A DNA stretch of 64,000 nucleotides from Antedon mediterranea (Eukaryota; Echinodermata; Crinoidea; Comatulida; Antedonidae), in NCBI RefSeq assembly GCF_964355755.1, contig NC_092680.1, forward strand, positions 19,631,001 through 19,695,000, read 5' to 3'. Shown here piece by piece: positions 25,481 to 37,400 of this stretch. The notes beneath the pieces are model-generated. The model had not been told where the DNA came from, searched no databases, and was given only the letters and a program-made list of their open reading frames with translations. The position numbers and the translations under genes were made by a program. Each line of letters starts with the position of its first letter. Within the stretch, counting starts at the first letter, position 1.

Positions 25481-28400
25481 CTGTACAAAAACAATACTTA
25501 GATAGATAGAGATATTAACATGAGTATAAATTGGTATATACAAACGAAAGAATAAGTAACATATCTATATAGTTATAAAAATCGTTACCTCCAAATACCC
25601 TCGACGACACCGACTCCAACTCTGGCTTTGGTGCTGGTACTGGCTCAAGTAGCTCTGACTCTCGATTTGGCACTGACTCCGACTCTGGATTTGGCTTTGG
25701 CGCTGGCACCGGTTTTATCCCTGACTCTCGCTTTGGCACTGGCTTTAGCGCTGGCACCGGCTTTAGTCTTGACTCTCGCTTTGGCACTGGCTTTGGCGCT
25801 GGCACCGGTTTTAGCTCTGGCTTTGGCACTGACTTTGGCTTTAGCTTTAGTTCTGGTTTTGGCGCTGGCACCGGCTTTAGCTCCGGCTTTGGCACTGACT
25901 TTGGCTTTAGCCTTAGTTCTGGTTTTGGCGCTGGCACCGATTTTAGCTCTGATTCTAGCTTTGGCACTGGCTTTGGCTTCAGTTCTGGTTTTGGCGCTGG
26001 AACTGGCTTTAGCTCCGACTCTCGCGTTGGCACTGACTCTGGCTTTGGCTTTAGTTCTGACTTTGGCGCTGGCACCGGTTTTAGCTCTGACTCTAGCTTT
26101 GACTCTGGCTTTGGCGCTGGAACTGGCTTTAGCTCTGACTCTGGCTTTGGCACTGACTCTGGCTTTGGCTTTAGTTCTGGTTTTGGCGCTGGCACTGGCT
26201 TTAACTCCGACTCTCGCTTTTGCAATGACCCTGGATCCGGCTTTGGCAATGACTTTGGCTTTAGCCTTAGTTCTGGTTTTGGCGCTGGCACCGGTTTTAG
26301 CTCTGACTCTAGCTTTGGCACTGGCTTTGGCTTCAGTTCTGGTTTTGGCGCTGGAACTGGCTTTAGCTCCGACTCTTGCGTTGGCACTGACTCTGGCTTT
26401 GGCTTTAGTTCTGACTTTGGCGCTGGCACCAGTTTTAGCTCTGACTCTAGCTTTGGCACTGACTCTGGCCTTGGCTTTAGTTCTGGTTTTGGCGCTGGAA
26501 CTGGCTTTAGCTCTGACTCTAGCTTTGGCACTGACTCTGGCTTTGGCTTTAGTTCTGGTTTTGGCGCTGGCACTGGCTTTAACTCCGACTCTCGCTTTTG
26601 CAATGACCCTGGCTCTGGCTTTGCCGCTGGCACTGGCTTTAGCTCTGACTCTAGCTTTGGCACTGACTCTGGCTTTATTTCTGCTTTTGGCGCTGGAACT
26701 GGCTTTAGCTCTGACTCTAGCTTTGACACTGACTCTGGCTTTGGCCTTAGTTCTGTTTTTGCCGCTGACACTGGCTTTAGTTCTGACTCTAGATCTGACG
26801 CTGGCAATGACTCTGGCTTTGGTACTGGTTCTTTATTAGTGCCTATACCTTGTAATAACACAATACTAGGATTAGTACAGTTTTTTTATACTTTGTTTGG
26901 TAAGGATGAATAGTGATTACAACGATTGAGATATAATTATAATTAAGTAATGACGACGATAAAATATACAATTTCAAATTTACCTTTCGAAAAAAATCAC
27001 TTGTAGAATTTTTATTCGTTTCAAATTAATTAATATTTAGTATAACACCGACCGGTTTAGACTTTCTTCTATGCCTGTTTATGTATAAAAATATTAAATA
27101 TAGTTACCTCCAAATACCATTGACATTGACTCTGCCTCTGGCACTGTCTCCAATTTTGACTCTGATTCTGCTTCTGACTCTACTGGCTCTGCAACTGACA
27201 CTGTCTCTGATTCTGACTCGGATACTGGCTCTAAATAATATAATATAATTTCAGAAATAAAAGATCTAATAATTATTGAATCATGGAAAAAGAAAAGAAA
27301 AATCAATCTCCTACAATTGTTTAAATCTGAAAAAAAGATAAGTAATCTGTAAATATGCAGGTATACATGTGTATGTTCAATCAGATTACATGTAAGAGAA
27401 AATGTTAATGAGCTACAATGAATGATCTATTATGTTTTTTTGTTTGTTTTTTGTTTTGTTTTTTGGCGCTAATATATTGTATGTTTTGTAAATATGTTTA
27501 ATAACTGGATGATTTGAAAAGAAAGAAAACAAAGACAAAATGTGAAAAGTGTTTTATAGATTGATGATAACAAACAATGATGAAGGATAAGAAGGTTTAT
27601 GTATAAGTTGTGAAATGTGTATTGATCAAAGCTTTTATGTATGTACAGTATATATGTAAATATGCACATTCTTAATGCATGCGAAATTTAAAATGACAAA
27701 ATTGTGAAAAAGAAACAAATATATCTAAGTTTATAAATAGATTATTAAACATAAATTTTGTTAAATAATAATGTATGTATAAACAAAGGAATATATGGAA
27801 ATATATTAAAAGAAAAAAGTTAAAAAAAAAGTGGAATGAACCCACATAAGAAAAAAAAAGAAGACAAGGTAGATGAAAATTTGATGGGTTATAAAGGGTA
27901 ATATGTGGAAATATATTTTGTAAATATTATTAAACAAAAAAATCAATGTTAAAGGATGAGAAAATATTATGTTTACAGTAAATAGTTAGTAAGGTATAAG
28001 AGAGAATATGTATTGTTAAATGAAAATATGTTTGCATAGATAAATCCAAGGAAAGATAAAATGGGATCAACCCATAGGAGATATTATCAATCAATCAAAG
28101 TAACATTTATTTCTCTTCTCTTTCATAGAATATAAAATTAACAGTAAATATGATTAAAATAAGAGGGCAACATTCCTAAAAAGCGAAGCTTGTATATAAG
28201 GCAGCCCATAAAAATTGAAAAAGAAAATAGAACAACACTGGAACCGGAAACAGGACAAAAACATTAATGAAGACTTTTAGTTTCAGGGTACCGAAAAATG
28301 CTAAATATAAAAACTACAATGAGTGAAAGGATTGATTGAAATATATATTTATACTGGGTAACCTCTTCAGTCAAAGACTGGTCTCCCAGAGGGCCCAGTT

Positions 28401-31400
28401 GGTGATCAGTGGCTGTGATGTCCTAGTACACCGAGGCAACCCCCTACTCGTCTGGAAAGATGTACTAGGTTCTTTAAAGTGCACACGAGCTAGATGTGTA
28501 CACTGGACCTACGGTTTATAGTCCTTATCCCAGAAAACTCGTTCTTCCAACAGAACCATGGAGTAAGTGAGCCTCGAACCCCTGCCGATGTTATGGCTAC
28601 GTAATTACGGTTCCACTGTCTTAACCGCTTGGCCACTCACTCACTCCAAATAATTACACATAACTGGATAAGAGGTGTCGTTTCAATTTAAAAGAAAAAC
28701 TCTTCTTAGACAAAGCACTTTTTATAGGAACTGGTACACTATCCCAGAGTTTAGGACCAGTGAACTTAATGCTATGTTTAAAAGAAGTAGTTTAAAAAAA
28801 ACGAATACGTATTTGATTTGCGCTCCGAGTTTTGTGGTTATGAAAATTAAGATTGAAACTATATAAATCATCAAAGTATGATGGCAGGATCGAGTTTAGC
28901 AATGAATAAAGAAAAACACTTTGTTGAAGATGGTTAATATCCTGAATTTTAAGAAGACCAAAAGAAGAAAATAAAGGATTGGAATGGTATAAGGGATAAG
29001 GGAGGAGCATTAAATTAGATGGATTTATTAAATATAGAATATATTATAATTGTATGAATTAAATATGCCATGTAAGAAAAGATAAGCTTTGTTAATGAAA
29101 ATGTATTGTAGATAATATGTATAAAAAGAGGAAACTATGAAGAGAAAAGATAAAACAAAAATCAATGTGATAATATGTAAACAAATGAAATATAATAATA
29201 TGTATAGTTTATTGAAATGAAAATTTTTAGATAAAAATATATGTAAAGAGAACATTATATATGGAAATAAAAGTGGGATGAACCCAAAATTTATTGAATC
29301 ATGAATACTGAACTGGTAGCAATGAATAATATTGTAAACTCGTAAAGATAAGAATATGTAAAAATAAGTGAAAAAAAAAATTAAATATAGGCCTTACCAA
29401 GACTTGACTCTTCTGCTTGATAAACATTAGACTAGTAATACGTATGTCCGATTAAAGAAAGATAATTGTATTTTATAGATGAGGTTGTTGATTTTGCCAT
29501 TAGAATTGTGAATAGTGAGGATGACAATTACGGTAATTATTATCGTTGATGTCAAATGAGTAAGCATAACAGACTCACCAATAAAAAAAAATCGTTTGAT
29601 ATGAGCAGTATTCATAGCCTTCTTTCTTCCACATGAAACCAAATCATTTTTCAAACACTTGTCAAGATCGATTAAGTGATGATTACTTGGGTTACAAAAA
29701 GTGCATAACACACGTAGGTTGTAGCCAATGCCCTCGTATATGGTGCAGGTAGTTTCTAGTTGCTTCTTCAAGTAAGTAAGTACCTATAATATATGTATTT
29801 AAATATGTTATATAGTATTTATACATCTATTACGTGATAATTTTATTTAAAATGTTGATCTTATACCTCCATGCAGACACTCGGTTCTGGTTTAAATTTA
29901 AACTCTGTTTCTTTGTCACCGCCTTCTGCAGTAGGCTGCAATATGTCGGTCCATCGTGATATTTCCAGCTGTGAAGGAAAATATTACTCATTAAAAAAAA
30001 TTGTCATTTAGCCAACTTATCTGATTTTATTCCCTAATATACAAATTGAACTAAGTGTATGGTGTCAGATCGGATTTAAAAAAAATTAAATTGCAGAATG
30101 TATACACTACTCTATAATTAAAAGTAAATTTGTTTATGGCAAAAATGGAAAAAAAAAAAAATACCTTTAGAGCATATGGTTTTTCTTTTTTATTGCTGAT
30201 TTTGACAGAGCCTAAACTGACAGTGTGATTACTAAATTTAAAGTCACTACGATTCCGGAACACTTCTGAATCATCACTACCCTTTTCGGTCATAAATTCA
30301 AGGAATGCAACAACCAAAGTGTGGTACACAGCGTCCGGAAGAAAATCTGTCGGAGTCAGGTAAACTGACACTGTTTGCTCGTCATCTTTTGAAACTTCTA
30401 GATTCTTCTCCTCTTTGTCAACTTTCATTCGACAAGGAACTAGGAATATCCGGTTACCTTTTTCGATTCCCTGTTAATATAAACTAACATTACTTAATTA
30501 CAATAGTTAATAAATATTAGTATATATATATTAGTGTCTAGTATAATCATTAAAGTATACGCTACGTGCCTACCTTAGTCTTCTCAAAAAGCAAACGAAA
30601 CATTTTCATCAGTTCTACAAAGACATCAAAGAGACCTTCATCTTCGTTTCTCCACAAATAACGTAGTAACTTCTCCTCAAGAACTCCCTCATTATCAAGC
30701 TTTCCCCATAGCATCCGCATTTGCTTCTGAGTACAAATAAAAAATGGTTTTATTTTAAATAGGACAAACACATTGTAAAATTCATCGTAAACTATGATGA
30801 TATTGCCTTGACTGATGATTATTGTATTATATAGTTCTTTACATTATTATATTATATCAATCTAGGATTATAAAATGCATTTACTTACCGCCGTAATAGT
30901 TGGTTTAACTACTGTAATAACTTTTGTAAGAATTTGAATCATCCAGTGAAGATTTGTTATCACAATGTGTCTTAATTTCTTATTAGTGCCGGAATACATA
31001 ATTATTCCAGTGTCATTCAGATACATTATGGCATGGGTAAGCGGATCTTCGGAAATTCCGCATTCAGTACCAATCTTAGAAATCTAATATAAAATTGAAA
31101 TTGTAACGGTATTATATTCAATTAACTGGCAAATCTATAAACAAAACAGTACTTATAGTATAGTAATATATATATAACATTTTTTGTACCACCTCAGCTA
31201 CGAACCACATAAGGCCTACGTTTACTATAGAGCCTGCTCAGGTCAAGCTACCGATAATGTTGGATTACTGTACAATTATTAAAAACAAGAAAACTTCTTT
31301 CTAAAACTTATGAAACCTATATAATGTGATGTTTCAATGATAGAATTCTATACATTTCACGAGAAAAGTTGTTGTTTTAGCTTAGCAACGATCAAATTAA

Positions 31401-34400
31401 ATTTGTATATATATATTATTGCTGTACTGTATACACTGTATATGGCCTATAGCATTTGTGTTTTAAGAACAATGCTACAGTATGATACAGGTTTACCAAA
31501 TTTACCCCTTACCTCTTTTAAGGTAATAGTCAATCTTGTTTTCCCAATTATTTGCAACCTTTCCTGCAAATCAACCCACTTTACTGGAACTTTCCTGGCC
31601 ATTTCCTTCATGTATTTACCAACGTTTCGCTTAAGTTTTTCAATACCTTCATGTGACCTTACAGTGTTATCCACCATGTACATTTCACGATCTACATGCT
31701 CAGAATATTGCATTCCTTTCATTGCATCAAACATCTGCATGAACATCTTCTCTGCCTGTATTAGTAAATTTATATAAATACACTACTTTACAAACTATTG
31801 TAATTTTGTTTATCTCACGTGTAGTGTACATTTCTCTCCGTTTTTATATATTGCTCAGGATGTTCAAGACTCAGTGACTTAAATATCAACTTCATTACCT
31901 TTATCCGTTTGTTTGATTTAGACCCTGACAATTTGTCCATATGGGTGGCAACCAAGCTGATAGGAGGTGACTCTATGTTCTGTCCATCAATAAAAATGGG
32001 GTTTCCTGGACCATGACGTGATACGGTATGTTCATAAATGGACCTTATCCAGAACAAATTCATGTCCAAATTAGTCATTCCTAGTGAATCCTAAAATAAA
32101 GAAATTTAATTGCAGATATAAAGTATAGGAATTAAAATCTATATAATCCATCCATGTTCTAGTGAAAACTTCTACTTACTGTTGACGGATCTCGTGGATT
32201 TGCTGGTTCATCCAAATTGTCCATCACATTAAATGCAACACAGTAAGATACTGTATTTGTAAGAAAAAACTAAAAAATACACAAAACGTTACAATAAAAG
32301 GAGAAAATTATTAAAATCCATTTAATGTAATTAACCATAATAGATTATGCATGTACAGTAATGTTAAATAACAATCTTGAATCGAGTCTGGCACTTTCTC
32401 TTCTCAAACCTAATTCTTATTGTTTATCCTCAGCACCACACGATCAAATTAACAGACTTATTCTAGTACTAGAGTGTTGATATATGTTTCAAAACTTAGC
32501 TAAAATTCAATAGGTAATGATCATAGTCATAATGATAATGAAGATGCAAAATAGTAAAAGTGTACCCTGTGTGTTATGTAGTAGTCTAGTTGACCGGCGT
32601 AGTCCCATATACTAGTTATGTCACTCACATCTACCTTCCCGATTGTTAAACTTTTATATAAAAACTTCACAGCTTTAGCCACCAAAGTGTTATCATTGTT
32701 TTCTAAACAAAAATTACAAAATATTAATGCTGATCAATAAATCGTTTTTAAATCAACAGTATAAACCCAATATTTAGATGTTGGAAAAGTGTCTTAGTTA
32801 TAGTATACCTTTCCCTAATTTCTTATCAACATTTTTTGCTAACGCATGTTCACGAGTTTCCTTGGATAGCTTTGCTTCTGTACAAAAGGGTGAGAAAAGT
32901 ACATAATTACTTGTTTAATTTTACATTAATTTTAAATTTAATATTTAATAGATATTAATAAGTTAGGTATGAAGCAGTGTAGGCCTATTGGTCGAAACTT
33001 CGAAAAACCAACAGTTCTTTTCATAACTAATATATTACAAATTGATAGGTAATTACATTGTTTGATTCATTGATGCGGTGAAAACTTCTGGCATCAGTAC
33101 AAAATTTCTAAAGAAATATATATATAAAAACTTTCCTCTCGAATAATCTCCCTGCGAGATTCTTATGAAATATACCCTTATCGTGTATCGTTTACCGTTG
33201 TTAGAAAACTGCGTGTTTACAAAAAAAAATAAAAGTTGTCTCCTCCTGAACAATTGTCCGGGGCGATACAATTAACATTGAAAACAACAATCTTTATGTC
33301 ATTTTATAATCTAAATATTATAGTTAATGTTAAAATTATGGAACAATAATGAATGTGACAAATGATGTTTTATACTGTATGTTTTAGTTCAAATTGTTTT
33401 TAGCTGCCTTATCTTACCATCTACATCTTTCATCATCCTCCACTTCCCACTATCATTCCCTCTTGCTTGAAACAATGTCGTGGTAACAATACCATTAGTA
33501 GATGGTTCTTTGGAATCAAATCTATTATAACAATGTATGGTAAAGTTGAACACTAAACAGAAGAAAAATGTCAAGACCGAAACTTATTATTTAGATCAAT
33601 TTAGATCTTCAATCGAATTTTAAAAATATAAAGGGTTATCATTGAGATTATGGTTAGTTTATATTGAAGTAAATAAAAATTGATGTTCTACGAAATTCTT
33701 TATTTTTATCCTTTAAAATTTTCAAAAACACAAAAAAATGATTTATTTAGTATAAAATGCCATTAAAATGATACGTTTGTTTATTACTTTTTTCCAACCA
33801 TAGCCTTTACACAGCTAGTCTTGCCAGCACCTTCTTTCCCAAGAAACATACATCTTGAATTTACAAGTGAGATTTTACCATTTTTAAGTTCATCTTTGTA
33901 TAGCTTGATAGCATTTTTACCCTTAAAATATATTTCTGCTGGAACTAACAATTCTAATAAACAAATAGGAATTTAAAATACATTAATAAATCTGTCTTAT
34001 TTTTTAATTGTTTGACAAAATTGAATGTAGCAATGAAAACTATTTTGACATTGGTGTTAAGTAAAATAATTATTAAAACCTCACTTACTGTCAAAGAGGT
34101 TTAAAATATCAGTTTGTATTTTTGGGTTTTTTATCTCTGTACTATTTTCTAAAACAGACACGGGTGTAACTCCTTCCTATAAACAAACATGTTTGGTTAG
34201 TATTAACAAAGATTCCTAACTCTAACTGCATATAAACACTGTAAAAAATATTGAAAAAGCACTAAAATGCTTTAAAATCAGAATACATAATAAAATGAAT
34301 GTTTCAAATAGTTTTAAAAGTCTTGAATTGATTAGAAAACAGGTAATTAAAAAACAAACGTTTTGCAAATATTTTAAAAGATAGTCTAAAAATCTATACA

Positions 34401-37400
34401 CAGCGAAGTGCATTATATTTTAAGAGACAAGTCACTATATCTAAGGTAGGTTCATGTTCAAATAGCAGATATATAATGAGAAATTGTTTTTTTTCTGTCA
34501 AAAAACAGATTTGCCAGAAAAGATCGATAGATTGTAAACCTATTCCTGACAACTATATAGATTACCTTATTTTGCAATGTTGCTGCAGATGCATTATGCT
34601 TTAAGAGACAAGTCACTATATCTAAGGTAGGTTCATGGTAACTATTACTCAGATATAAATGTAGTGGAGTGTTTCCATCCTTGAAAAAATGAAATTCATT
34701 GAGGTAATTAATACTGCCGCTATAATCGCTATAATATAATGCAAAATTGGTTTTCCGTTATTTTATTATTATTTTTGATAAGCCAGTGCCAATTTCACAA
34801 TTCATGACAACAACTATCGAAAATTACTTCTAAATCTAGTAGCAAATAATCCCAATTGATTTAGAATGATGAACATTAAAAAAAAGATTTGCCAAAGAAG
34901 GTCCATAGATTATAAGCCTATTCCATGACACGTATATAGATTACCTTATCTTGCAATGTTGCCGCAGATGCACTATGCTTCAAGAGACAAGTCACTATAT
35001 CTAAGGTATGTTTATTCCTATGACGCAGATATAAATGTAGTAGAGTGTTTCCATTCTTGAAAAAAATTAAATCATTAAGTTAATTAATACTGATAATTAA
35101 AAAATTAGTTTTTCTTTGTCATATTTGATAAGACAATGACAATTTCGAAATTCATGACAACAAATATCAACAATTACTGCTAAATCTAGTAGCAAATAAT
35201 CCTATATCGTACGCCTATTCCTGACAAGTATTTAAAGCTATTACCTTATTTTGCAATGTTGCTACAGATGTATTATGCCTTAAGAGACGAGTCAATATAT
35301 CTGAGGTAGGTTCATGTCTAAATAGCAGATATAAATGTAGTGGAGTGTCTCCATTCTTTAAAACAAATCAAAATCATTGAGTTAATTAATACCGATAACC
35401 TGTGTCTAATAATCCAATGACAATTTCACAATTCATGACAACAACTATCAACACTTCTAAATCTGGTAGAAAATAATCTTAATTGATGAATGATTAACAA
35501 GAAAAGTAGATTTGCCACAGAAGATCCATAGATTGTAAGCCTATTCCTAACAAGTATATATGATTACCTTATTTTGTAATGTTGCTGCAGATGCATTATG
35601 CTTTAAGAGACAATTCACTATATCTAAGGTAGGTTTATTCCTATGATGCAGATATAAATGTAGTGGAGTGTTTCCATCCTTAAAAAAATTAAAATTCATT
35701 ACAAAAATAGATTTACCAGAGACGATATATAGATTGTAAGCCTATTCTTGACAAGTATATAGCTATTACCTTATTTTGCAATGTTACTGCGGATACATTA
35801 TGCTTTAAGAGACAAGTCACTATATCTAAGGTAGGTTTATATCCATAACTCAGATATATGTGTAGTAGAGTGTTTCCATCCTTGAAAAAATCAAAATCAT
35901 TCAGTTAAGTAATACTGATAACAGCTTTAATGCAAAATTGGTTTTTTTTTGTTGTTGATATAAAGTTTACGGTACCCCACGTATATTAGTTCTGAAAGAA
36001 CTGTTGAGTTTCTCGACCTTTCGATCAATATGCTTTGATCGTCCTCAGGAGTGAGAATGCAGAAAGTCCAGGAAACTTGGAATATAAGTAAAAAGGGGTG
36101 GGACTGGTGTGGAAGCCAGAAACAATGGCAAGTTCACAAAGTGGAAGGGATTGAAACTAGCTATAGAAGAGCGTTGTTTCTGATAGGTGTGAAAAGCAAA
36201 GTGAGATAAGCTAAAAACAATAGCATTGTCTCGAAGCTGGGTGTAGACTGGCCAAACAAAGACCATGTGTCTAGACAGGATTCTATGGCATGGTTTACTG
36301 TCGATGAAGATTCTTGTTGAATAAAGATAGCCAAATGTCACTGATAACAAATCCAATATATTGATAAACAGTGTTGTGTTTGTAGATTTCAATAACTTCC
36401 CTGGTTCGTCTGGAAGAAACGGTAACAATTAGTTCAGCATCTTTCCAATTAACTCGGTGTTGTTGTTTGTGAGAATGCATAAGTATTGATGATTTGTCTT
36501 GCTCTCCTCTTCTGGCATGGCCTTGATGTTCTTCGAGCCTGTTTGAGCACCTTCAATTATACCGAAGGAAGAGATCATCCAACAAATAGAACCTACTTTG
36601 ACAGGTCAAGAACATTCGTATGCATTCAACTGTTACGTCAGGGCACTAAACCGAAATCCAACATCACCAAGGAAGAACGAGATGCTCTTAGAACTTTTAT
36701 CATCTGGCAGCACAACAAGGTGGACTTAGATAATTTTCTAACACACCTAAACTCTCAACATTGAATTATTGCATTCACCAGGGAAGAGGAAAACGACCAC
36801 AGTTTACCATTCCTTGACGTATTTGTCACAAAAATCTTTTTTTCAGAATTAATATACGTGGTGTACCGCAAACTTTATAGCAACATTTTATTTCGCCATG
36901 CAAACCTTCAAACAATATATGGGGTTTCTTTGTCATATTTGATATGCCAATGACAATTTCATTCATGACAACAACTATCAACAATTACTGATAAATATAG
37001 TAGCAAATAATCATTGATTGTCAATGATGAACAAGAAAAAGTAGATTTGCCAGAGAAGATTTATATATTGAATGCCTATGTAAAATAGCTATTACCTTAT
37101 TTTGCAATGTTACTGCAGATTCATTATGGTTTAAGAGACAAGTCACTATATCTAAGGTAGGTTCATGGTAACTATTATTCAGATATATATGTAGTGGAGT
37201 TTTTCCATCCTTGAAAAAAATAAAATCATCATTGAGTTAATTAATACTGATAACTGCTATAATGCAAAGTTTGTTTTTCTGTAATATTTAATAAGCCAAG
37301 TTCATTCAGAATACCAACAATTACTGCTAGATCTAATAGCAAATAATCCTAATTGATTGTCAAGGAGGAACATAGAAAATACATTTGCCGGAGATAATAT

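Noticed and set aside
25628-26839. Plus-strand 403-codon Leu/Ala-rich open frame
   Set aside because: It is the antisense of the PVPAPK repeat exon. The hexamer-like repeat simply lacks stops on that strand, and the minus strand has matching splice sites and phases.
31337-31777. Plus-strand 146-codon open frame
   Set aside because: Antisense of the COR exon 31755-31513, which has good splice sites and joins in phase.
32809-32877. A suspected frameshift in ROCO-type exon 14
   Set aside because: Recounting gives 69 bp, phase 1 to phase 1, with an open frame; the apparent stop was a misreading.
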